Shown one piece after another: positions 7,201 to 15,108 of a stretch of DNA of 15,108 nucleotides; position 1 is the first letter of the stretch; each line of letters opens with the position of its first letter. This DNA is from Hyphochytrium catenoides (taxonomy: Eukaryota > Sar > Hyphochytriomycetes > Hyphochytriales > Hyphochytriaceae). Where the stretch lies: the NCBI GenBank assembly GCA_900088475.1, contig FLMG01000276.1, positions 1 through 15,108 on the forward strand, read 5' to 3'. The notes beneath the pieces were generated by a model that was not told the origin of the DNA, did no database searches, and saw only the letters and a list, made by a program, of their open reading frames with translations. Position numbers and translations under genes: made by a program.

Positions 7201-9841
7201 TTAAGGCTCATATTCCTTCTATTTCCTCTTCCCTAGGCTTATTTTCAAGGTCCTTATGTCTGCAACCTCACCGGCCGAAGCTTTGCGTTGCCAGAGGACT
7301 TGCGAGCTTTTCAGGAGTACTTGGAGGCAAAGAGTGAGATGGAGGAAGCGAGGGATATTCCGGTGATGCATCAGGAGCCAGAGGTGCGATTAGCCTCCTT
7401 CCGCCCTGTCATCCTTCCTGCTCTCACAAAGGGTGAACAGTCTCTTCGCTTGCTGGGTCGTCTATCTTTCGTTTCGCTCAAGGCTTCGAACTGCCCTTAT
7501 TCAGGTTGAATATTATTGTCCCAAGTGCGGAAGGGCTTTCTCGCTCTGGCACAGCTGTGACTTGCATGTGAAGCTGAGAAACCACTCTCGGTACGCTGAC
7601 ACTGGGAGGACGTAAAGGATGGAGAAAAAAGGGGATTGTAGATGTAGGCGTCTGCTTTTTTAAAGAGGTCTGACAATTAGCGTCTTCCTCACCAGGTTCT
7701 GCTCGTATGACGTGGAATCCCTTCCCCTGCCGGTCTCAACTTTCCCATCTGCGCCCTTCATTGGAGCCTTTGACCTTAAAGGGAGAAAGCCGTATATGGA
7801 GGATGTCTTCTACCACGAGGTCTTTTCCCTTTCTTCATTGAATCTCTTTGCACTTATTTAGGGTTCTTTGTCGTATGATACCCTGGCTCTAAAAATTTTG
7901 CCGGGACCCATGCTCGCCCTAGTTGAGGGCAAGCTGAGTAGCGCTTTTCCTTGTTGTCGCGTCTCCTTCTTGGCCAGTTGAGCTCTATACTCCGCTTTGT
8001 TTCGCCTCTCAATGGGTCCTGTTTTATTGCCGCTTCTAGGCAGGACAGTCATGCCTTGGATGGTCTCTCCATCTAAAACTATCCTTTGTCTCGTTTGCCG
8101 CAGGCCTTTCTAGGCTATGATATATTCTATATCTTTGACGGCCATATGGGATCAACAGCAGCGACCTTTCTAAAAGAGAATCTCCCAGCTCTCCTGCACC
8201 GCCACCTCACTCAAACCAGGGAGAGTTCGTTGCAGATGGACCTTGTACTGCGACAGGTTATTACTTCTCTCTCTCACCCTCTCCTATTCTCTCCTCTCGC
8301 TATCATCTCTCCCCTCCTCGTGGTACTGAAAATTTCCCTTCCTTCCAATGACGATATTGTGAGTGATTCCGATGCCCTTTCTTGACAAGAATCGTTCTCC
8401 TAGCGTTTCATTGCGTCGCAGCAGGGCTTCCTTTTCAGGAATGCATGCGATGCACGATAACGGCCTGTCTCTCCTGTCTGACTTCACTCATTCCTGTTCG
8501 GGTCTTTCGCCAGGTCTTTTGGGAAGTAAACAATCAATGTCTCTCGGAGAGCCCTGAAAGTGACATCAGCGGGTCTACGGCGACCGTGGTCCTGCGTAAG
8601 GGAGACTTCATAATAGCCGCCAACGTTGGGGACTCTAGGGCGATTCTCTGCTGTGACCACAGAGGTTAGCCATCTTTGCCATGGCGTGGAATATCTGTCA
8701 TCCGGCTTTTAACTGGAATTGGGTTTTGACTATCCAATTGTCTGTCTTGGCTTCCCTCTTCTGAGCTGACGACATGAATTCCCGCGGTTGACGTGAGCAG
8801 GAGAGCCGATACAGCTTACTGTGGACCATGTTCCAGACCACCCTCTTGAAAAACGAAGAATAGAGCTGAGTGGCGGTAAGTACGCTCTGAAGTAAGAGGT
8901 AGAGAGACAGAGAGAGAGACATGAGAAAAAGAGAGAGAGAGTCTGGATGGACCCGAAAGACCTAGAGAGCGGCAAGGTAGTAGAGCAGTGTGTGATAGTA
9001 AGTTCAAACTCTTGCCTGACTGAGAAAGGCAACTCATAATACGGAAGAGACGTACCATAAGAGTGATCTGTCGCTAGCGGTAGAAGATGTGGCATATGTG
9101 CTGACGCGGTATCTAGGTTTTATCGAGCACCACGGCGTCTGGAGAGTCGTGGGAGTGCTGGCTGTCAGCCGCACCATCGGCGACCGCACCTTTCGTCAGT
9201 ATTTATCCAGTGAGCCACACGTAGCTCACTATAGATTAGGAAAAACCCATCGGTACCTCGTAAGTCTCTCTCTTGCCTGCTTTTTCTTTCAAACTTCTCC
9301 AAAGCCTATTACATTGATTTCTGCCTCTCTGGTGTCTGCTAAGGCACCGTAGGCATTCTTTGCATTTACTGTCGCGGAAGTAAGTTATTTTGACGTTGTT
9401 CTTTGTGCAAAGATCATTGCCAGTGACGGACTGTGGGATGGCCTGAGCAACGCAGATGCAGTCGGGTAGGCGTCTCTCCTGTGTTTGCTTGTGTTATGGT
9501 TCCTAGCTTTGCCAACCTCTGTTCTTCTCCACAATTTCCCCTCTTTCGTCGATAAGTAGATAGCCAGTTTTGGCTGTCCTCTATTCCCGCTGACTATCGG
9601 CCATCTCTGACTCTGGGCTTGAGCATCGCTGCCTTCTAAAAGTCGAGGTTTATCAGCTGTTCAAGACCTGTCGCCATCCTAATACTAACACTCCTTCACC
9701 AGTCTCGTTGACGAGGAGTTTGACTCTTGCACAAAGTTTGCGCTGGGATGTGCACAGAAGGCTGCGCAACGATTGGCTTACGAGTCGTTTGTTCGTGGAA
9801 CGACCGACAACATAGCCACCATGGTCTGGGACTTACGGTAG
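4290..9841 (+). CDS. Protein kinase - C2H2 zinc finger - PP2C phosphatase fusion protein (19 conserved exons)
   Basis: Exons: 4290-4445, 4624-4706, 5009-5258, 5363-5475, 5653-5662, 5737-5791, 5924-6021, 6213-6374, 6566-6678, 6947-7094, 7237-7383, 7505-7590, 7696-7819, 8104-8256, 8514-8664, 8801-8875, 9117-9259, 9413-9465, 9703-9841 (stop TAG 9839-9841). All introns are GT-AG and every junction keeps frame and motif continuity. Counting from ATG 4305, the product is 747 residues: kinase domain about 8-395, zinc finger linker about 398-467, PP2C domain about 490-747. The kinase and phosphatase key residues are almost all present, so both activities are plausible: phosphate transfer to Ser/Thr and Mg/Mn-dependent removal. 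From memory the kinase half resembles a plant family typified by Arabidopsis At3g63330/At3g63340, also tied to a PP2C domain (SGLRE, THRDIKP, DFGSA, GPSxAE and LLQW-P signatures). Domain order there should be compared. The substrate is unknown. The start is uncertain: upstream exons may extend the N-terminus. Confidence 0.88.
4326..7248 (+). other. Protein kinase catalytic domain (spliced)
   Basis: Residues from ATG 4305. Glycine-rich loop FNRGSHGEVW at 14-23, with Asn in place of the first glycine. The beta-3 lysine is K43 (FVLKRI). The alpha-C glutamate is probably E60 in SGLREIHFG. Catalytic loop HRDIKPSN at 195-202: H195, D197, K199, N202. Metal-binding DFG at 218-220. Activation segment ends in QPPE at 247-250. 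DVWSVG at 268-273 is subdomain IX, and R382 in PENR is the subdomain XI arginine. No essential catalytic residue is missing, so this reads as an active kinase. A polar Gly/Glu/Gln-rich insert (about 88-124) sits between beta 4 and beta 5, and a long insert follows the alpha-F region. The domain is spread over eleven exons. Confidence 0.9.
5653..5662 (+). other. 10-base microexon encoding catalytic-loop Asp-Ile-Lys
   Basis: The flanking exons end in ...ThrHis+AG (5475) and resume with ProSerAsnIleLeu (5737). Between them only GGACATCAAG, bracketed by CTCAG and GTACGG, restores HRDIKPSNIL in frame. The base before it completes the Arg codon. The exon therefore carries the catalytic base Asp197 and Lys199. 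Flanking introns are 177 bases (5476-5652) and 74 bases (5663-5736), the latter the shortest in the window. Confidence 0.85.
7255..7590 (+). other. C2H2 zinc finger linker, with a degenerate finger-like segment before it
   Basis: Exon 7505-7590 encodes YYCPKCGRAFSL then H461 and H467. The spacing is C445-x2-C448-x12-H461-x5-H467, which fits the classical C2H2 finger. The preceding exon (7237-7383) has YVCNLTGRSFAL at the matching phase (C400, G404, R405, F407), but the second Cys is Thr and no His pair follows. The finger sits directly between kinase and phosphatase, so it may orient the two domains or bind a partner or nucleic acid. The role is unknown. Confidence 0.8.
7696..9841 (+). other. 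PP2C (PPM) phosphatase domain (spliced)
   Basis: Residues from ATG 4305. Motifs in PP2C order: GRKPYMED at 498-505 (metal ligands E504, D505), FYIFDGHMG at 518-526 (D522, G523), SGSTATVV at 580-586, AANVGDSRAI at 596-605, LTVDHVP and ELSGG at 617-638, GVLAVSRTIGD at 652-662 in numbering of the spliced product, ASDGLWDGL at 687-695 (D689), and RGTTDNIATM at 733-742 (D737, N738). The domain is about 258 residues, a full-length PP2C core. All expected metal-binding acids are present, so it is predicted active. The residue four before E504, usually a phosphate-binding Arg, is K500, a conservative change. The protein ends right after the last PP2C strand. Confidence 0.92.
8896..8941. repeat. (GA)n tract inside an intron
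   Basis: A GA-rich stretch with one ACATG and one AAAAA break lies in the intron at 8876-9116 of the kinase-phosphatase gene. It is the same type of simple sequence as at the window start. Purine-rich sequence in a transcribed intron may influence splicing, but nothing here proves that. Confidence 0.8.
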
Positions 9842-10551
9842 CGAGCGTTGCCATACGTCCGGGCTGATTGTCGGAGCGGCGTGTCCTAAAATGACGTATT
9901 AGAATGGTCAGACAACTCCTTCCCGGAAGGCTTTGATGGTGGCGGCCATCCGACCTCTCGCACTCACGGTGCCATAAGATTAGAAAAAACGCGTTATGGA
10001 ACAGAGAGCAAGCTTTCCTTACAGTTACAGAGTTCACAATTAGACATTCAAGACTATGTCTCTACAACTAGCATTTCGGAAAGAGGACAGCTGCATCCAA
10101 GGCCACAACGTTTAGCCCCAAGCTCTAATCGTCCTGCTAATAAGCTCTGACCCCGCCGTTGAAGCTTCAGAAACTTCAAGCTCAAGATCTGCCAAATCTG
10201 CAGATGCTGCGGAGATTTCATAGCCAAGAAAAACGCCTTGTACTTTTAACTTCGTACTTTTACATTTTACAAAGCGCCAATATACAGATTGAAAGCGAAT
10301 GGCATGAGCATAAAGAGCTGCATAAAGTATCTGTTTGTGAGCTTATGACACTTTCAGAAGCGTCAGATCTATAAATATCTTGCGTGTCAAAGTTTTTCTT
10401 GTGTGCTTTCTGCTTTCTTCAACTTGCTCTCTGGATCACTGCGCAGACTTGAGAATCGCTTTGTGAGCTGCCGCTGGGTGAGTCTGCATGTTGAGCGCTC
10501 AGGTAGGAGCTGCAAGACTAATAGAGCTGAATATACTCTGGTCTCTTTCCA
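9842..10551. other. Intergenic stretch, no confident gene
   Basis: This follows the stop codon of the kinase-phosphatase gene and should begin with its 3' untranslated region. A 58-codon plus-strand frame (start ATG about 10204, stop at 10372-10374) is open in the more A/T-rich middle part, and another overlaps 10403-10639. Neither shows a known motif. No polyadenylation signal could be assigned with confidence. Confidence 0.45.
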
Positions 10552-11131
10552 ATGGCAAATCTTGACGAGGCCCGCACGGCTGGAAGAAAGAGGAGCCGAG
10601 CAGAGGGGATGCAGAACTGCCACCCGTCGTCGCTTGTGATCCCGTCCTCAGTTGCTGGTTCCTCTCTGAAGGAGCAGCAGATATGGCCCACCTACAGGGT
10701 GAAAGAAGGTAAACCGAACCTCATCAAAGGTCTTGGATGCCCGCAGCATTGTCCGCGTCAGGACACCCAAGATGTAACAGCTTCCGATGCGAATCGTAAA
10801 AATGGGCACGACACCTTTGTGCCGACGGCTGGGCCTGTCCAAGTACTCGAAAAGACTATTGCACTCATGACCTTCCACCCTGGAAGCGTTAAAGATAAAG
10901 GAAGAGAGACAAACTCTGGACTTGCTGTCAAGAAGCCCCATCACCGAAGAATTCTTCAGCTGCGTCGAGATCTGCCTGATCCTTGTGTTGGAGAGAAAGC
11001 TGCTCGGTTTGCTAAGCGACGACGGATGTAAGCTTGCAGCTTCCCTCAAAGAGCTGTATAATACTAAGAGCCCTACATCTAGAAAGAAGTCTGGGGCGTG
11101 GAGTCTATTTGGGAATTGGCGTGGCGGTTAG
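10552..11131 (+). CDS. Putative small two-exon gene, unknown function
   Basis: Proposed exons are 10552-10708 and 10887-11131 (stop TAG 11129-11131), giving 133 residues. The first exon starts at an ATG and ends at GAAG|GTAAAC. The intron is 178 bases, ending in the pyrimidine-rich CCTTCCACCCTGGAAG. The join keeps frame and yields YRVKEALKIKEERQTLDLL, a smooth helical-looking sequence. The N-terminal part is basic (GRKRSRAEG). The C-terminal exon has a hydrophobic, probably helical core (FFSCVEICLILVLERKLLGLL), then a basic/Ser tail ending in Trp/Gly residues. I do not recognise the family. Caution: the unspliced first frame runs on to 11031, and the opposite strand is open from 11049 to 10648, so the strand itself is not certain. 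Confidence 0.38.
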
Positions 11132-11454
11132 AGCGGTCATACGCAGCCACCCACACAGGCAATGACCACTGGCCTTTGTGGGAAAACGTCAGCAAGATAA
11201 GCTGTCAGCTAGAGCTCGAGGAAGGAAGGATATTAGCAAGAATCAAGGGATAGGACAAGAAAACATGGTCCACAGAGTATGCGAAGAGTTAAAGCTCGAC
11301 GGCGAAGATTTACCAGAGACTAATGCACTATTTATGCTTGTTGCTAGTCCTTGTGATTGTGGCTTGTATACTTCTACAGCCGTACAGGGCGAGATGATCC
11401 TCTATTGTTCGTACACAGCCTCACGGGGAGATATCTAGTACGTCTTGTCACTAG
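11132..11454. other. Spacer between convergent genes, no confident gene
   Basis: This lies between the putative small plus-strand gene and the stop codon of the minus-strand Der gene, so it should hold two 3' untranslated regions. A plus-strand frame with an ATG at about 11265 encodes some 57 residues (begins MVHRVCEELKLDGEDLP) to a stop at 11436-11438. It looks moderately protein-like but has no known motif and no splice partner that I can justify. Confidence 0.4.
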
Positions 11455-14400
11455 CTATCTAGCTTTGGCCGCCTTCTTTGCTTTCGCCGCAAGCTTTGTC
11501 CGCTCCCGCGCGCTTGTGCTTTTCAGCTTCTCCACTTTCTTCTGATTCTTCTGCACTTTCTTTCCCTTGTCTTTGTAAGGATTGTCGCTTGTCTTTACCT
11601 TCAGTCTTACGGGCACGCCATGTAACGCAAACTCCTCCCTAAGCTGGCTGCTAAGGAACCTGTCCGCGCAAGTGGGAAGCCAACAAGGATCAGGACCATG
11701 ACGAAGGAAATGCCATATGGGAGAAAAAAGAAACAGCCGACTAGTCGGGTAGAGTTTCAGGGGGAAGTGTGACGCATCCATATAACGGCAGCAGTCAAGA
11801 GGGTAAACTAGCTTGAACAGAGGTGATCGGCAATGGAGATGGAGTAAGAAGGGCTTCTATAACGGAAGGAGAAGAGAAAGAGCACAAGAGCAAGAAAGAA
11901 GCAAGGCCAAGACTTTGTGAGACGCAAGCGTAAGAAAAGAGCGACGGACTTGAGATATGCTTCAAGGAAATCCTCCTCCCTGTTTGAGAAGAGGACAAAG
12001 GTTGGCGGTCTGCTCTTGATCTGTGTGAGGTACTTCAGCTTGATTGCTTTTCCCTTAATGGAGGGAGGAGGATGGTGGCGCAGGATAGACTCCAGCCAAC
12101 GATTCAACTTTCCAGTGGACACGCGGAAGTTCCAAGCGTCATAGGACCTAAGCCTAAGGCACCCGATACAGGATGCAGGAGATAGACAGGGAAAGGAAGA
12201 AAGGAACATGAGATTAACAAGTTGCGGAGGTGAAGGCGAGGATCGGCCCTCGCAGACCATCATGATAAGCAGAAAGGAGAAATATCTCCGTGTCCACGAC
12301 GCAGAGAGAGAGCTGGAATGAGGAAGAAGTGATGAGGTCAACGTACACTTGCGGCATGATCTTGTCCACTCGGTCGCCTTGCAATGCTGACACAGGAAGT
12401 AGAGGAACCTTGCCGGCCTGGGAATAAGAATCGGACAGTGAGAGACGCGATAACGGAGAACGGAAGGATTGAACAGAGCAGCTCAAAGTCGAGGACGTAA
12501 GCTTTAAAAATTTACCTCTGCCAAAGACCAGCCAAGTTGCTTCCTAAATTTCTCGACCTCTTGTTCAGGGAGCTCTGCTTGGTCAGCTTTGTTTGCAATT
12601 AGGATCAATGCTCTGCCCTCATTCAATGTCTATTGGAAAGCAGGTATGATGGAATGGAGAGGGAGAGGCGTCAGGTGCTAAGGTCCCCAAGCCCATACTC
12701 TGCTCCGTACTCCAAGTACAGCTATGAACAGTACCTTCTGCGCTATCGAGAGGTCCATCTTATAGAATTCTGGTTGGTCTATCTCAAAGACGACTGCTAC
12801 TACTTGCGCAAACGCCAGAGCTCTCTCGGCATCCCTGACAGCCAAATCTTCAATCGCATTGGAATGGTCTCGCTGCAGTGAGGAGAACATTGATACTTGG
12901 TTACTATACACTTGTCTCTCCTCCGCTTCTGGCCTTGGTCCGCCCCTGGCTGTAGCCGTCCTACCTTTGCAACTCTTCGAATGCCTGCAGTGTCGACGAG
13001 GCGGATCTTCTTATCTTTGTACTGCCATTCTACTGCGATTGCATCTCGAGTAAGCCCCGGCGTGGGCCCCGTTAAGACTCTGTCTTCGCCTAGAATACGG
13101 TTGAGCAGTGTACTCTAGAAAGAAGTGGAGAGAGACAAGGAGGGTAAAGTGAGGCCCGAGAGACGAGAACAAAGATGGCCAAGTCACGAAACCCTCCCTC
13201 CTGGTGCTCTGACCGGTGCAACAAAGCTAAGAAGTGAGGAGAAGCTAAAGAAAGAGAGATGAATTGTTTCTTTTCGGTGACCAGACAGTTTGAGAACGCG
13301 AGAAGTTGCATTTGCGGGATATTTAATAAGGCAGGGACTCGGGACAACGGGATAAGAAAAATCGAGGACACTACTGGCAATGAAGAATAGAAAGTTGTAC
13401 CTTGCCCACATTCACTCTTCCGCAAATAGCTAGCTGCAGAATGCTCTCATCTAGAGTGTCCGGCGCGTCTAGCCCCTGGCCATCCTGTTTGTACAAGCAT
13501 TAGTAGGTAGACGTTTGGCTGCTTTCTGTGTCCCTGATACTTTCTTCCCTTCCTATCCTTTACGTCATGGGGCTGCCACATATCTCTTTGTGTCCGTCAA
13601 TAGTAGACTTTTATGTCTAGAAGCTGTAGTCTTACCCTGATGACTTCTTCTTCTCTCTCTTTGGCAAGTGGAAGAAGAAGGTCAGCGATATCACCGAGGC
13701 CCTGTCCATGCTCTGCTGATATCGGAATAGGATCGCCTGTGTGAGCCACATAATTAGTACGAATATCTCAGCTGCCCAACTGCAAAGATGTGTGCAGCTG
13801 GTAGGACTAGTGGAGCCGATGTTGATATTAGAACAAAGGAGCACGTTACCAAAGCCTAGACGATATAGCTCTTCTAAAGCTTCGTCTCCCACTTGATTTC
13901 CCTCGCACTTATTAGCTAGAAGATGCACTTCGACCTCCTTCTTCCGCCTATGAAGCCACCTATGGAAGCGGAAAACAGGGAAGAGAGTGAGATACAACTG
14001 CGCAAGCTAGGTGAGGACATAGAACGGCACCTCCAGGGGCGCAAGTATCAAGGAAGGTGAGGCAGCATGTAGAAAACTAGCCGCCCAGCAGGAGAAGAGA
14101 CAGTAAACGAAAGGGACCTGGCGAAATGACGATCAAGTGGCGTCACTCCCTCTCTAGCGTCCACCACGAAGAAAATGATGTTTGCTTCTTCTAGTGCTCT
14201 CTCCACCTGAGAGACGATGCCCAACTCCATACTGGCAGAGAGAGTGGCGTTAGAGACTCCAATCTCAAGAATCGACTACCGGGAGAGTCACACCAGCAAA
14301 GAAATCTTGACATTCGGAGGAATGTGAAAAGGGAGGACCACAGCAAGGCTACGCGGCCCCGACATTAGATAAAGGAACAAACGGTAGCTTGCAGCAGACA

Positions 14401-15050
14401 TTGCAAGCTGGAAGAATAGGGAAGCCGAGAGCATCAAGATTAGAACCTTCCGTCCTTGCCCTCTTCCAGTCCACCCGTGTCCACTACGTTGAAGTTCATA
14501 TCGGCCAACTGGCCCTGGAAAAACGGAGGGGTGAAAAAACTCAGTGAAGGCGGTGGACAGAAAGGACGGTCCGCTAATATATGGAGATATTCACGAAGAA
14601 ATAGACTCGCCATTCACGAGGAAGGAGGATTGAGGTAGAGAGGGCCCATGATCGGCTAACCTTGCCCAGCCTACGGTCCCGGGTAGTCCCAGGCACGTCG
14701 TGGACAATAGCTGAGCGCGTCCTAGTCAGTCTGTTGAAGAGCGTTGATTTGCCCACATTTGGTCGGCCCACCAGAACCAGATTGAATGGTCTTGGCTTAA
14801 CTTTCGGCGTTTCCTTGGCAGCTCTAGCTGAGTTCGCAGTTGACAACGTGCGACAAAGGACGAGGTTCCTCCTCCTACTCTGGCGCTGACCCAAGGTCCA
14901 TGTCTGTGTTCTGATAAGAGGAGATAGCAGCAGGCACCTCGAGCCTTGTAAGCCTTGAGGCCAAGGTCGGGCCAGCACATCTGATTGTCTTGTGCCACGG
15001 CTAACTCTTGACACCTCGCTCAGGTGCCTGATCATGCGCCTGCTGATCAT
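11455..15050 (-). CDS. der: Organelle-targeted GTPase Der (EngA), complete 12-exon model
   Basis: Exons, minus strand: 15050-14661, 14514-14447, 14231-14118, 13959-13850, 13736-13636, 13484-13401, 13114-12965, 12872-12735, 12629-12516, 12417-12347, 12147-11950, 11659-11455 (stop TAG). They total 1743 bases, 580 residues, and all junctions are GT-AG and in frame. Der is the only GTPase family with two tandem G domains followed by a KH-like domain, and all three are present. It acts in assembly of the large subunit of bacterial-type ribosomes, so here in a mitochondrion or plastid. Residues 1-85 precede the G domain and are rich in Arg, Ser, Leu and Gln with few acids, like a transit peptide. 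The frame has no stop from ATG 15050 to the window edge, so the true start may lie further upstream. The C-terminus carries a Lys/Ala-rich tail of about 38 residues beyond the KH domain. Neighbouring genes converge on its 3' end. Confidence 0.93.
11572..12147 (-). other. Der C-terminal KH-like domain (spliced)
   Basis: Two exons encode [15 protein letters not shown], the KIKYITQ-like segment [19 protein letters not shown], and [19 protein letters not shown] ending at DNPYK. These are the conserved Der KH-domain blocks, which pack between the two G domains and contact rRNA in bacterial homologues. The domain is complete. The junction at 11950|11659 restores a Lys codon between EAYL and FLSSQ. 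Confidence 0.9.
12347..13484 (-). other. Der second GTPase domain (spliced)
   Basis: G1 is GRVNVGKST at 283-291, with Val in place of the usual Pro. The intron at 13400-13115 falls between the Lys and Ser of this motif. Switch I has [12 protein letters not shown]3 is VDTAGIRR, G4 is NKAD, and G5 is [11 protein letters not shown]. The stretch [18 protein letters not shown] matches the usual helix and strand after G3. Exons 6-10 encode it. The acidic linker before it (APDTLDE) is typical between the two Der G domains. Confidence 0.92.
13636..14789 (-). other. Der first GTPase domain (spliced)
   Basis: G1 is GRPNVGKST at 95-103. The switch I region is PGTTRDRR at 120-127. G3 is VDTGG at 141-145. 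The [15 protein letters not shown] segment lies at 176-190. G4 is NKCEG at 207-211, with Glu where most GTPases have Asp, a change often seen in Der. G5 is ISAEHGQG. The domain is split over exons 1-5. All nucleotide-binding motifs are intact, so it is predicted active. Confidence 0.92.
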
Positions 15051-15108
15051 TATAAGGGTGGCCGGTTCGCCTTTCTGACTTTTGGCGAAGTAGTCCCCTG
15101 ACCAAGCA

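Noticed and set aside
8730-9095. 121-codon minus-strand frame across the PP2C region
   Set aside because: It is antisense to confirmed PP2C motifs and a GA-rich intron, which explains its Ser/Leu-rich content.
10648-11049. 133-codon minus-strand open frame
   Set aside because: It lies opposite the spliced plus-strand model, shows no recognised domain, and has no convincing splice partners. The strand remains somewhat open.
11917-12144. Plus-strand open frame rich in Arg and Lys
   Set aside because: It is antisense to the Der KH-domain exon at 12147-11950, whose motifs are unmistakable.

Overview
This window reads as nuclear DNA of an intron-rich eukaryote, probably a protist or alga. The lineage cannot be fixed from sequence alone. 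The evidence is two long genes whose conserved protein motifs are cut into many short exons by GT-AG introns of about 74-302 bases. Other pointers are simple-sequence GA/CT tracts, a serine/threonine kinase and a PP2C phosphatase in one reading unit, and an organelle-type bacterial GTPase with an N-terminal extension. There are no bacterial operon features.

Layout: 1-3225 holds a (GA)n tract, pyrimidine-rich stretches, a small tandem repeat and only weak short open frames; I find no recognisable gene there. Positions 3226-9841 on the plus strand carry one large gene. Its conserved part (4290-9841) was resolved exon by exon: 19 exons encode a complete protein kinase domain, a short linker with a canonical C2H2 zinc finger, and a complete PP2C/PPM phosphatase domain. 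The two 5' exons (3226-4120) are a weaker proposal that would add a hydrophobic signal-like N-terminus and an acidic spacer. One exon is only 10 bases long and encodes the Asp-Ile-Lys of the kinase catalytic loop.

Positions 9842-10551 are an intergenic stretch without a clear gene. Positions 10552-11131 can be read as a small two-exon plus-strand gene of unknown function. Positions 15050-11455 on the minus strand hold a complete 12-exon reconstruction, 580 residues, of the double-GTPase ribosome-assembly factor Der (EngA), with a basic N-terminal extension that suggests import into an organelle. Its motifs look more like alphaproteobacterial than cyanobacterial Der, which points to mitochondria, though this needs a tree.

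The kinase-phosphatase gene and Der point towards each other. No functional link between them is visible. The most noteworthy items are the kinase-zinc finger-phosphatase fusion, the catalytic-loop microexon beside a stop-free intron whose length is a multiple of three, and the possible mitochondrial ancestry of Der. All gene models are splice inferences made by eye, checked by reading frame and motif continuity but not by transcripts.
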